Assembly: GCA_020650975.1 (NCBI GenBank)
Contig: JAIPMN010002591.1
Coordinates: 1-64,000 of the forward strand
Length of the DNA: 64,000 nt
Direction: 5' to 3'
Source: Apostichopus californicus
Lineage: Eukaryota > Echinodermata > Holothuroidea > Aspidochirotida > Stichopodidae
Of this stretch, positions 26,027-38,400 are shown in pieces. Below the pieces are notes generated by a model. It did not search any database and had not been told where the DNA came from. It was given only the letters and a program-made list of their open reading frames with translations. The translations under genes and the position numbers were made by a program. Position 1 is the stretch's first letter. The number at the start of each line of letters is the position of its first letter.

Positions 26027-29000
26027 GTGAGTTTATAAAATTCATGTGATCGTTGATTTAGTGCGGTATTTATTTAAATAATATATCTTTCTGGTTTTAG
26101 TTTCGCATTTCAACCTTCGTCATTTTCAGCTAAACTATTTTTAGCCTAACGACGTAGCCTAGGCTAGGCTACGTTAACAATAACAGCCTAACCTATATGA
26201 GCCTATAATTTAGTCCAAACGTTAGCATACTATTTGTTGTAGACTATAAAGCCGTAATTTTATGACTTTATATTGCCTCTAACAGGCCTAGGCCTAGTAT
26301 TGCACTGTTGTGAATTATGAAAAATGACCCTAACTTAAGAGTAAGACTAAGAAGTAAGATGTTGCCCCCAGTTTTTGAAGTTTGTTAATTGTTATGTGTA
26401 AGTTACTTACAGCGTAACATTAGCTTTAAAGCAACCTCATTGACCCCATGAATTAATTAATATTAAAGAGAGATTTCTACTGCTTACTAGGCTACTTGGA
26501 TTTTCTTAGGGAGGGGTAGGGCTTTATCCACCCCTCATTGAAAAAAAGGCCCTAAGTTAAGAGTACATGTTGCTCCCAGTTTAACTCTAAGTTACTGAAG
26601 TAACCCCCTCATTAGTTCCCATGTCGTGTGCTATGAGTATTATAATGCTTTGAGCAGATTACTAGTAGTACTAGTATTAGCTTAGGGATTAGCATTTTTA
26701 GCTTTTTATGCTTTATTTGGGAAAATTACAATACCCCAAATCCAATATACACAAATCTGACAGGTGATATATTAGCATGGACACTTCGAATTCCGGACAC
26801 CTAAGCCTTAAAACACCCCAAAACTATATCTTCTGGTATAAATCACCTGAAAATATACTTGATATGGTGGGAGAAGTGTGTTATATTACGATACACGGCC
26901 AAACTTTCTTTCCTGCAAACTGTTTTCACGTTGTATTCCAAGAAGATTCTTGTGATTGTGGAACTGGTATTTCTTTGGTAGAGTATTGCGAATTTTCGGA
27001 CACACAGTCCCACAGTGTGGCGCTGGTGATAAAATTGGTGGCGCAGTTGCTCTTTCAGTAATTATAACAGACTTCATAGATCTCCGTCATTTTATTGACA
27101 AATATGTAAGTATTTACTTGCACACGGGTCATTTTGGAGAGAAAATAACTGTAGCTTTGTACTTTTTGGTGAAATTTGGCTCTTCCTGTAGGTTGTCATG
27201 GTGAAATCGTGTATTTCTTAGGGGTGTCCGAAATTCGTAGGTGTCCGAAATTCGCAATACTGACTATACTTGTCTGACATTGTTGATAGATGGAGCTGGA
27301 TACTCCGTTAACAAAGACAGATGGCAGTCCCAAGAAGGTTGGCAGACAAAGAATTCCACCAGTTGCATATGATGAAAATGATGTGGTCATGAGGGACATA
27401 CAAGAAAGGATGAGAGAAAAGAGACAAAAGAGAGCAGACCTCAGTCGATCACGAAGAGCAAACAGTAAGTAAATGCATGCTCTTTAATCTGTTGCTTTAC
27501 AGTACTTAGCTTTTTGAGCTGCCTTTGATGAATTAATCCATGTTTTTTTGTACCAAAATGCCATTACCTTGTTTATACAGTAGTTCCAGCTGGAAACACC
27601 AAAGTTATGATGTTTACTAAATGTATGAAGGATCCCAGGCAGCCATGGGCTCCTAAAAATATATGTACACACAAGGTTACTTAGCAGTTCCTAGTGAGCA
27701 TTGTCTGATCAAGTACTGTACCTGTGTGAGACTGAGTTTATGAGAGAATTAAAGGTTTAGTTAGGTGTCCTGAAAGCTGGTCGTTCCATTGATAATACAT
27801 AACATGTGTTGCTGTACAGAAGTGCAATAGGGTTAGATAAAAAAGATTATAACTTTTGAGTTGAATGATGTGAATTGAACTCTTGTTGGTAATTGGTATT
27901 TTATTGATTGACCTGAACTGTGTTGAGTAAAGAATGTCTGTTGATAATCAGCTGTGTGGCCTCTGAATATGTTGTGAAACAAATAGTTTAAGCGTGTGTA
28001 TTATTAATTGCTTATTAAAACTCAATTATAAAACAGTATAGTACTGTTAAAAATACTAATGAATTCTCAAGCTGATGTAATAAAATAATGACCCATTCTT
28101 GAGTTACATAGCCTTATATTTAAGTCATATTGCATCTAGAAAGCATAGATCTAGTTATTTAATGGAAGTCATTAAAGGATAATGGATAGTCGCAAGCAAA
28201 TTTTTAAATTCAACTGAACTTCCGTCATTTCTATGGGGTCAAGTTTTCATACAGCCTATTTAAGCATAGAATATATGGTGTGGGGATGGGGGATACAGCA
28301 GGGTGGGTGAGAGGATTTGTTGTAGTGTGTGTGTAGACAGAAGGAGTTTAGGCAACAGCTGGCAAGTGGGATTATTAACTGACAAATTGTTTTCTTCAAA
28401 TCTTCATCAGTTACAAATGCTTCCTTACAACTTAAGATAAGTCTTAGGGCCAACAACCGTGCATTGGCCAAGGCACTGGAGGAGGCCCGCTGTGAGAGCC
28501 GCCAAGATAAGGACACCATCTTTGAACTTCAGTGTGCTCTTGAAACTTCTCAGCACGAGCTACGACAGAGTTATCGAACCATTCAGGATTTAAAACTCGA
28601 AGGAATAAGTCTGATGGACCTAATTACTCATTTTCAGGAATCAGAATCTAAACAACGGGTAAGAGGAAAAGCAAAACGTCTTATGAGACCGTTTCAACTT
28701 TTTATAAAAACAGCACTCTGGGTTCATTGACCACTTTTCTGCAATTGCGCCATGAAATTATGAATATGCTTCCATGTGTTATTCCAAATTCAGTTGTTAA
28801 GCTAAATTTGATAATATACATATTCCCAATAGAGCAGAATTTGACATTTTTTCCCGCCTCTCCTCTGCACAGAAACGGATTTACGAAGTAAAGAAGTTAT
28901 TGAATGACGTAACTGGGAAGTACCTCATGAACACAGTGACATTGATAGATAAAGCAGCTGGGATATGCAACACGCCATCACTGTCCAAAGGCTCCAGCTT

Positions 29001-32000
29001 CTTTGTGCCTAAAGGTTCTCTTTCAGAGGATAATTTTAGGGATACTTTGTCAGTTCCCATGGAGGATTCAGAAGCAATGTCCAGGTACTTATTTTATTCT
29101 TCGGCTAGACTCTGTCTGAAGTCAGGGTTGGGAAACCTTGTTGAATTTTCCGGCAAACAGTTTTGCTAGTACAGACGATCTCCTGCTTTTGATCCCCAAA
29201 TAAAAAACCGGTACTTTACAATGAAAGAAAGAAGAAGTAACCTTGCTGATGTTTTCTTTTCTTATTTTGAACACTTCTTTTCTTCTTTCCTTTTCCTTCT
29301 ATGTTTCTTGATGTTTAATTGCAATCTCTTTTCGTTTTGTGTCACAATTAATTTTCTCGATGACAGTGAACTCCCACTGACCAGTATGCAACCATGTCAT
29401 GATTGCATTAGTTAGTAAACACCTATAGGGGAGAATAAGAGTCTCTCAGATGAATTTCTCTTTTTTTATTTATTTCAGGGCCAACATTTATTACAAAAAA
29501 GGGTGTGTCAATAACTCCAGGGAGACAACGCCAGAAGTAAATGATAAACAAGATGACAGAGCAAAAGATTCCAGCAATGTGAACAATGATACTGCTTGCC
29601 TGCACGATCATCAAGGTAAATAAAGCTTGTTACTGTAACTCATTACCCTGTCCATCATATGGCAAATGCTGAGTATATTTATTCTCTGTGATCATGTGGT
29701 ATGACTGTATGAAGTAAATGTTTTTAATACAAAATTTACAAGCCTTGAAAAATAAATGATTAGAAAGTGTGAAGATTATCAATGGCAATGTTGTTACAAA
29801 ATGCAAGATGAATCAATTTGTTTGGTTAGTAAAGTCATTCACTTCAGTATTGGGTTCCCGATATTTGTTGACTGTTCGACATGATTTGCCAAAACATTCT
29901 CAAGCTCATTTCCCTAGATTACAGTTTGCTCACTACTAGGAAAGTTTTTAATCTTCTTTTCTCTTGTGTTGCAACAGACACAACACCGAATCGCCTCAGT
30001 GTCTCTGGAGAAGAACTTAAGAGGCAATCCACTGCTTCAAATAGACGTTCCAGGGCGACCTTTTACCTTGACGTCAACGAAATGAGACAAGCAATTGTGA
30101 CAGGTACCACAAACCGATGTGACACGGTAGAGGAAACGAGGAATGTATCACCCAGCCTGTCATCTCCTACTTGTGACAAAGACAAAGAGGGACAACAGAG
30201 TCCTCCTCCAGTGGTACCAGAAACTTCCCCGTATCTTCACGATTCATCCCCTTCGCTAGCAAGAGAGGGCAAAGACTTAGCCGGGGAAGTGTGTTTGGAG
30301 AAAACAGATTATAAAGAAACGGAAATGGAACTGACACATCGGGATGAGGGATACTTACATTCCAATGAAGAAATGTTGGTCGCGAGCAATCCGGAGAAAG
30401 ATGATGTCATCATTACAGATGAGACAGGGTCACAGTCTCCATCAGTGAAGGAGGAGAAGCAAAAGAGGAAGGTCAGTATCAAAAAGAAGTCTTCAAAAGG
30501 AGGCAGAGCATCCAGGAAGATTCCTAAAAAGTTGACTGGAAAGAAGGTAGCGCCAAAGAAAAGTGGTACCGCGTCGGAATCCTCCGTCTTCGATCTATCT
30601 GTCGGAGAGAGTTTCACAAAACCTGCATCCCCGCATCACAATCAGAAGAGCAAGTCCGAATTCGTACAGAATTTGTCCACGGAGAGTGAGAAGAGCGAGC
30701 CGGGAGAGAATTATTCTTCTCCGGCCCGTGTGAAAAGTCTTGAAGAGGGTGAGGGAAACATGGAATGTTCAGGTCAAGAGAGCCAGGAATTGGAGAAAGA
30801 TGAACAGATTCAAGATTGCAACCCCAAGACGAGACGAAAATCGAGACAACCACACAATAAGGTGGTAGAGAAAGGGACGTCGTCGAGGTCTCGTACGCCA
30901 GACATCTATGCAGGTATGGACAGCACTCTTATCTCTTCACCCTTCACCGGAGAAGAAAGGCCGATACACAGAGAGCTGAAACCTTTAAGTCAAGTGTTGA
31001 CCGAGTCAAGTCATGGGACAGGGGATGTCCTAGAAGAGAGTTTCAATGCTCTCTCCAGGAAACCAAATTTCCAGAAGAAAATGGCCAAGTTGAAACAGAA
31101 GAAGAGACTCTACGATCCAAAGAAGTCGTTAGACAAAGAATTCACCCACACCATGTTGAATTCACAAACAGAAGGAGAGCACTCGCACTCAGAGAGCGGC
31201 AGAAGAAGAAAGACCTCACTGATCAAGAAGAGGCAACCATCTGGTGCAGATTTAGGAGGTGGAGAATCAGCCAGGGGAATTGCCGACGAGAGTCTCAACG
31301 GCCTCTTGGAAGAATCGTGGATGAAAGACTTCCTAAACGATATCGAAGGAGAGAATCAGGCACATTGTCAAACCAGTAGAGAGCCCAAGAGACGATCGAA
31401 ACAGACGAGGAAAACCTTCAGAGTTAGCTGCAGAAAAGTGACTAAACTTAAAGAGGCAGAATCGAAGAAGGAAATAGATCATGAGACGAATGCCGAGGAG
31501 GAGAAGGGTGTGAACGAGATTAATACCGGTAACGAAAGGAAATCCAGAAGGATTGCTAGGAGAGGTACTGTGTGCCTCAAAATGAAAAGCGAAACTGTGC
31601 CAGAGTGTTGTAGTGAGGAAACAGGGTTAGAAGAAGATGGAGTTCACAGAAGGGAAGAGGATGAATCGAAGGATGAAATTTGTGAATCGAGCACCAAATC
31701 GGCTAAGGGAGACACAAGAGCTACCATCATGCTTATCGAAAAAGAGAGAAAGAAGGCACAAGAAAAGGAGCTCAGAGTAAGAAGGAGGGGTACGTTTGAT
31801 GTAAAGTCAAACGACCAGGAAGATGTTGACGAGGATGAGGATGAGGACAGATATGAGGAAGAGAGAAATGAAGATGAGGTGGATAAAGATATCGGGGAGG
31901 AGAAAGTCAATTGGAAAAAGAGAAAGTCGGAAGAAATTTCGAAGGACTGTCAGAAGACTTTGGATGAAGGGAGGAAGGAATCCAACAAGAGGTTAAAGAG

Positions 32001-34514
32001 AGAGGAAGGGTTCTCAGACGAAAACTTTGAAGAAGATGAAGGGGAGACAGAAGAGGCAGATATGAAGAAAAAATCAGGGAGGAAATCACCTGTTGGAAAG
32101 AAGAACAAGAAGACAAAGAGTGATAGGGGTAGGAGGAAATCCCTGGAGGAGATGAAAGATTCTGATGAGATTAAAGCTGACGCTGAAGAAGTGGAACAAA
32201 GTAAACCCGGCAAGAGAAGTAGTAGAAGGGCTTTGAGAACCAAGGAAGACCAGACAAATATAGGCAAATTGGGAAAAGATGACGCTGAACAAGATAAAGA
32301 TGAAATGGATGACTTGATGGAATGTGATGAGGCAGGAAGAGATGATGCACTTTCACCCCCCAAGAAACAATCTGAAATTAAAGGAAGTGGCTTTGGAGGA
32401 GAAAACCGACAGACAAAGAGTAGTAAAATAGCCAAAGGGAAGAAGATAGATCCTAAGCCTTCAAAGAAGACCGTCTCTAAAGTACCACGACCAAAAAAGA
32501 GAGTGATCTTGCTGTCGGACAGTTCCGACGACGGTCTCAGCCACGACGAAAGCTATTCCTCGGATGAATCGTCTTCGTCCAAGATGAACGTGAAACGGCC
32601 ATCTGCGATACCGAGGATGAGGCATCATTCAGGGAGTGAACAAGGTATTGCCAAAATAAAGAGTGAGAAAAGAAACATCCAAGTGAAACAAAATTTGATG
32701 GGAAAAGAGAACTTTGGAAGCGAAATGGGACAGGAAAGAGAAGCGGAGGTCGATGGTACGACGAGCCAGAAAGAAGAGGCGAGTGGCTCGAGCGATGACA
32801 GCAAAGAACGAGCAGATGAACGTAAAATGGATGAGAAAGAAACGATCAGAAATAAGAAACAGGACAGAGCTCTGGGTAAGAAGAGTCTGCAGACATCTCA
32901 CCGGAAAAGTCAGGTGACCTTTAAAGATGATATTGAGAGAATTGAAAAGGAAAACATGTTTGCTATAGATGAGAGTGGAGACGGAAAGCCGAGCATCCCT
33001 GGAGACGAACCCACCCACGAAGAGGAAGTTCCTGAGGAAACTGGACGGCGTCCTTCTAGGCAAGCAAGAACAAAAGCAGCCAAGAATCTGAAGGAACCTT
33101 CTCTCGGAAAGTAAGTTAAATAATGGTCTTATGTAAGATTCTACATAGCTTCATGCTTCTATATATCCTGTTCGTTTCTTAACACAAAGGGTCAGTGCAA
33201 GTATAGTACAGAGGGTATGCCTTTAATCTCAACAGTAGATTGTTATGTGAGTCCCTCAAAGCAGTGATACATTAATCTTATAATCCCCATAAAGAAAGTA
33301 AAAATCTCCATGTCAGTGAAAATATCTGTCCTTGTATGGCAAAATACTATTCAAAATGCTCAGCTTGCTGCAAATCCCAAAGATGTGAAAGTCATGATTT
33401 TACACATTAGCAGCAGTATGTTCAGTACCATACAATAACAGAGTACATGAATGTCAAAGTGTTATGCAAAATGTCAACACTATGCATTGGCTTGTACATG
33501 TGTTGTTTGGTCAAGACTCTACAAGTATCCACAGCCTTACAGTTAACAGTGTACAGGAATCAAAGACTGTCTGTGGTGTATAACTTGGATAAAAGTTCTC
33601 TATTCATTTGAAGCCCTTGGATTGGTATTTGTAGTATTTTGATGATCACAATCTTGAGATTTGGTCTCTCTCTTTCAAAACTCATTACTATGCAAGGATG
33701 GGAGCTTGGATTTGTCATTGTATCAGATAGTCATGCATTGTTTCATATGACAATCAAACCTGTCTCTTCAAAAGTAGCTCTGTTATTTTTTTATCGCAGG
33801 AAATTAAGACGAGGTGATCCATTTACGGATACCAAACTTCTGACGTCACCTCTGGTCAAGTGCAAGAAGGGCAAAAAGCCAGGCAAGGTAAGTTAGAATT
33901 GGTCAAAAGAATCAACAAATTTCTCTCTTAGTTGGATTAACCAATAAAATTTAAAACAGCCTCTATAAAAGTACCTTTCTGCATTTTGTCAACAAGTTTT
34001 GGCATTTCAAAAAATTTCTGTGTATTTCTCATAATAAGAAGAAATAAATGAACTTACTTTAATTAGGTGCTGCTTAGTAACTAAATCCCCCCCCCCCCCA
34101 AAAAAAAAACTGTTAACCTATTATGGTAGTAGTAGTATTGAACGTGCTACACTACTTAACATTTCATGTCATCCAGATTAGTCTAACATTCAACCTCACA
34201 AACAGCAGTCAAGACGTTTCTGTTTTACAACAAATCTAACCTCACCTTACAACAAATAACATTCATTAGTGAACACACACTATTCTGTTGCTCTGAAATG
34301 GCACACATGACATGGAATTTCTGTTAAATCATTAACCCACACAAGCCCCTTCACCCTCAATGCATGACTCTGGCCTGAGCGACTGTACAATCATTTCTGA
34401 CACTTTTTGTCTCTATTCTCAATAATACTCAGCTCTTATAATTTTACTGTCTCTTTCATCTTGCAGGATTCAATGGCAAGGACGGCTCTCGGCGATACAA
34501 CAAACGTGACTTAA
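25988..34514 (+). CDS. SGO1: Shugoshin, protector of centromeric cohesin
   Basis: Shugoshin recruits PP2A-B56 to centromeres and shields cohesin from removal. Coding exons: 25988-26026 (proposed leader), 27290-27464, 28411-28658, 28873-29084, 29479-29615, 29978-33110, 33800-33887, 34467-34514; all phases fit, about 1359 aa. The N-terminus has the family motif IQERMREKRQKR followed by a long coiled coil (about residues 70-155, for example NNRALAKALEEARCES), the usual PP2A and homodimer region. The C-terminal shugoshin motif is PSRQARTKAAKN then KEPSLGKKLRRGDPFTD (about residues 1295-1325), matching vertebrate SGO1. The 3.1-kb central exon is charged and disordered, with an acidic run near 31818-31910. 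Its length resembles vertebrate SGO2 more than SGO1; a single invertebrate shugoshin is likely. KEN motifs are at 32704-32712 and 32947-32955, and a destruction box is in the last exon. Confidence 0.94.
26787..27259. repeat. Inverted-repeat element in shugoshin intron 1 (possible MITE)
   Basis: Four copies of a box close to GCGAATTTCGGACACC are seen: cgaattccggacacct at 26787-26802 and tgcgaattttcggacac near 26987-27003 in one orientation, and ggtgtccgaaattcg at 27223-27237 and 27240-27254 in the other. The inner pair (26984-27003 against 27240-27259) forms near-perfect 20-base terminal inverted repeats around about 276 bases. No transposase is present. The family is not assigned. Confidence 0.5.
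28411..28658 (+). CDS. SGO1: Shugoshin coiled-coil exon
   Basis: Codes for most of the conserved N-terminal coiled coil, beginning ITNASLQLKISLRANNRALA and rich in heptad leucines to the end at KQR. In the shugoshin family this helix forms the dimer and contacts the PP2A-B56 holoenzyme. The acceptor is cttcatcag, the donor gtaaga. It follows the exon carrying RMREKR, as in vertebrate SGO genes. Confidence 0.9.
33800..34514 (+). CDS. SGO1: Last two shugoshin exons: C-terminal SGO motif and destruction box
   Basis: Exon 33800-33887 finishes the shugoshin C-terminal motif with KKLRRGDPFTDTKLLTSP; the first lysine codon is split with the previous exon, which ends KEPSLG. This basic motif binds phosphorylated histone H2A in the family. 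The final exon 34467-34514 codes only 15 residues, DSMARTALGDTTNVT, then TAA. It contains RTALGDTTN, an exact RxxLxxxxN destruction-box pattern. Confidence 0.88.
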
Positions 34515-34876
34515 AGTTCTGACATTCAGTCATATAAATAACAGACTTGGTATAATGTTTGTATGTGGGTAATGCTAACATCGAAGAAAGCTGTGATGTA
34601 GATATTAGAAGATGATGCAGTTGATGATACCATCCTGACACCCCCCCCATCCCCCCTCTGCATTACCTTCCCTGGGTCTGGTCCCCTCCTCTCACTTCAC
34701 CAATAATACTGGTTGGTAGTAAGTGGTGTTCAAACTGTTCACCTTATGACAGATACAATGTGGAGGGCAGAGAGGGAATGGGGTTGGGGAGGGGGGAGGG
34801 GTGAGAGGAAGGGGGAAAGAGGAAGAGGTAAGGGGAACCCTTACTCCTACATAGATGTTTTCATACAGCTACATTC

Positions 34877-35048
34877 AGGGAATAATTTGTCATGGCTGTC
34901 CAAAATTTTGCGTAGCAGGTTTGAAAGCTCTGAATTTTTGTCTCTTATAAAACACTTTGGTTCGAGTGCACAAGATAACGTGATACATCTTTGTACTCGT
35001 GTAGCAATCGGCTCATTTGCATATCACTTTATTCTCTCCGATACTTGA
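34877..35048 (+). mobile_element. Dispersed repeat, copy B, downstream of shugoshin
   Basis: Aligns along its length with 16078-16233 in the same orientation, with clear divergence between the two. The hammerhead-like portion of copy A is not present upstream here; the sequence before it is a G-rich run. No coding capacity is seen. It lies about 360 bases after the shugoshin stop and may be in its 3' UTR. Confidence 0.5.
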
Positions 35049-35411
35049 AGCTGAGGTATACTAATGTTTCATGACTTGAATAGACAACCCTAGAACATTT
35101 TCCCACAAGACCTATGTCTCATAGTACACTTTTAACTTCACCCACTATGAATCCTTTCTTTCTATTTTCTCTCTTTCTCCAAATGTCCTAATCTTCTGGA
35201 AATAACCGTTTATGTCAGTTTGTCCGATGACCGATTTTGACCTAGCATCTTATACAGTATACAGTATCTACACGTATAGTTATATGCATCTGTTAGGACA
35301 GTTGGCCTAATTTATGCTTGGCTAGGCTACATGTAGGAATTTCTTACTAGTAACAAAGATACTTCTTTCAGATTTTTTTAGGATCAAATTCTGTAGCAGA
35401 TAACGGGACAA

Positions 35412-35470
35412 CAGGCCTGTATCTAGGAAAGCTGAATTAGGGGGCATCAATAATTTCAAGGAGGAGCACA
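35412..35470 (+). mobile_element. Left end of a hAT-like MITE fragment
   Basis: Starts CAGGCCTGTATCTAGGAAAG followed by a G-rich stretch ending GGGGGC, the typical left end of the hAT-type elements that also occur at 55215. The right end is not found nearby and no target duplication can be paired, so this is a fragment with an unclear boundary. Confidence 0.4.
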
Positions 35471-38400
35471 ATATTTGTGTCCACTAACTTTTACTCCAAA
35501 TTTGAGTCTTTATCAAAATGCAGTTTCGCAGTTTCAGAGCATTTAGTAATCTTGTGTTGTGAATAAAATATTTGCACATTACAAAGGAGAAGAAAGTTTC
35601 AACTCTCCTGCTTTGATGATTCATTCACTCTCCATTGGAGTTACAGTACCATCATCAGAATGAACCTAGAAACTAACTTCAACATGGTCTTGAAGATATT
35701 GTCAACGATATAGAAACAAAAAACATAAACTAAGAAATGGTTCAAATGATGTATCTTTCTCGACATTAAATGTTGTAATTAGTTTTTTGAAGGTTTGCTT
35801 GTAAATGTGTTTCCACTCTGTGATTTAAATTTTATTGACTTTTAAACTTAAACTTTGGACGTGTTTCAGAAATTATTTAATATTTAATATAAACCTACTC
35901 TGTACATATCAAATTATCAGTGTTTTTAATTTTTTCATTACAAAGCTGCACCTCTTCGGGAAGTTATATATTTCTCTTAATTGTCTGAAATTGATTTTCA
36001 ATAGAAATTAACAGAAATTTTCAAGTAAGGTTTAATTTATATTTATAATAGCCTGTCCCCCTCCCCACCCCCACCCACAAACAAAAATATATATTTTAAT
36101 GAGAAATTATTAAGAAACAAAACGAAACAACAAAATAATGGAGGTATGATTCATCTGCATCTTTTATTTTTAACTTTTTCTCATTTTACACATTTTTTGA
36201 CTCGCTTTCCATACACAAATATGGCAAGGTGCTTTGGCTAGTATACAAAAATGTGCCGGCTTTTCTGTTGGAATAATTATAGAGCTTTTATGTAGCGTGT
36301 ACATATCTGGGTGAGTATAACACAAAAGTTTACAAACAACGTTTAAAAAAAAATTGAAAATATGCATTGGACTAATAATAAATAGTACTATTAAAGGGGA
36401 AAAAAAACCTCAGTAATATGTAGAACAGATACTAACAAAAAACAGCTGAAGGGTACAAACTGAACGACGAAAAATTAAAAAAATGGGAAGGAATCGTACC
36501 TGGCAAAACGTGCACTCTGACAGACGGTTAAAAATTGGAAGATGCATTATACATAAAATGTCGAAATTAAACTTAAACAGAAAAAAAAATTTCCTTCTGT
36601 GGGGTCAAAAACGAACAAAAGTGAATTACTTTTATGCAATGAAAGGGTTAATCAACAGATGAGTCGGCACAAAACATTCACGTCTTCACATACATCTACC
36701 ATGGTAGGATATATACATAGGCTTCACACTGTTACACATTGGGAACACTACTAGACACTCACTAATAATTTTTTATAGTTTAAAATTGGAGGAAACAATG
36801 ATAAAATTGGGTGCATTGATTTAATTTTTAAATAACCTGAGAATGGTCTACATTGAGCCAAGGAATTAATTCTTTTGTTCAATCCCATCTAAATTAAAAA
36901 TATGGAATTATGCTTCCTAACAGTTAAAACCTGTCGGTCCACATATAGTCATGGCAAAATGTAAGAAATGAGAACTACTAAATGTAACTTGGCTCGGTAG
37001 AATTTCTTTCAGGAGAAATTTCTTCTTCCAATAAATATGTGTATACTGTGCTGGCACAGTGTTAATAGCAACCAATGGAAAAAAATGAACCTTTCATAAT
37101 AGGGTCAAAAATGGCTTCCCTTTGCACCTCACCATGCCCCCCCCTCCCCCCCACCCACATCCATAGCTATCCTGTAAAATGGAAGCTAACATAACAATGA
37201 CCACCTGGTGAACAAGTATTGGTGCATAATTAAACAGGTTTGTTTACATCAAATGTACAAGATTGAAGTAAATAATAATTGGTCCTTTTTTCTTGATTCT
37301 CACATATCCATCAATTAACATACCGTTGATACCGAAGCGAACAACACTAAACGAACAGACAGGTTCTGAAATGACAGATACTAGCAAAATGTTCACATCA
37401 ACGAATGAAATGAAATGCAAAATTATAGACTGGTTCACATTCATCTATGCAAACAATCTTACGACTTGAATACTTATAGAAACCTGTAGGCCGGGTTACC
37501 TAACATATCAAGGAGCTATAGATAATCAACAGTTTTTCCCAAGGGATCCTTAGAACAAAGAATTCTGTCCAAGTATTAAAATGACATACTTGAATTAACA
37601 TTGGTAACAATAATGCCATAAATAGACTCTTTTTGAAATTCACATCACGAACCCAAAATATCTTATAACACCACTTTTTTACTTGTTTCACCACCAAGGA
37701 TTTAATGTTACAGAGTAAAGTGCTATTGATATGTTATGAATAACACAAACGATTCACAAATGAAAAAACTGGTCCCGAAAATTTGCCGTTGCTTGATTTC
37801 AACAAACAAGACACTTGAAATGATTAAGAAACTTTGCATCCCTAAATTTGTTGACAGAAAACTAAGGTCTGTTATTGTGTGTGCTGTACAAGTTTGTCCA
37901 TTCCTAACCAGTTTTGCTTTCAGCTGGCACAGTTAGGAATAATTCAATATGTGGCATTAAGAGATCCTATCAACAGATCGCGTGTCTAACACGGAAGCTG
38001 ATCCCAGCTTCTGAGCAGAACAGAAATAACATAAGCAGGGCTGTAAAGTTTTCAGTAACTTTGTGGGATGTCCCAAGTTTCTTTTTTCCAGGTTGGCCAT
38101 AAAAAGAAAAGTTCCAACAAGATCAGTAGTTATAATGGAACGGTCTGAAAATTAAAACATTCACTTGTCAGAAATAGATGTAGGGTCCGTCCATTTGTAC
38201 ATGCACAAATTTGATCAGAACTTGAATTCCCCTTTGGTCACCTTCCTTCCATCCCCCCTCAACCCACACCTCCGCCCCTCCCCCCCCCTGGTCCCTTGGA
38301 TACACTTTACTTCAAAGTTTACCACGATGGATGAGGTCTAAACAGGCAATCAACTCACATAAAACAGTTAATGATATCGGTGAGGAATCACTTTCTAAGC

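Noticed and set aside
31644-32435. Long minus-strand open frames opposite the shugoshin exon
   Set aside because: They are antisense shadows of the Glu/Lys/Ser-rich coding exon, giving Ser/Leu/Phe-rich translations.
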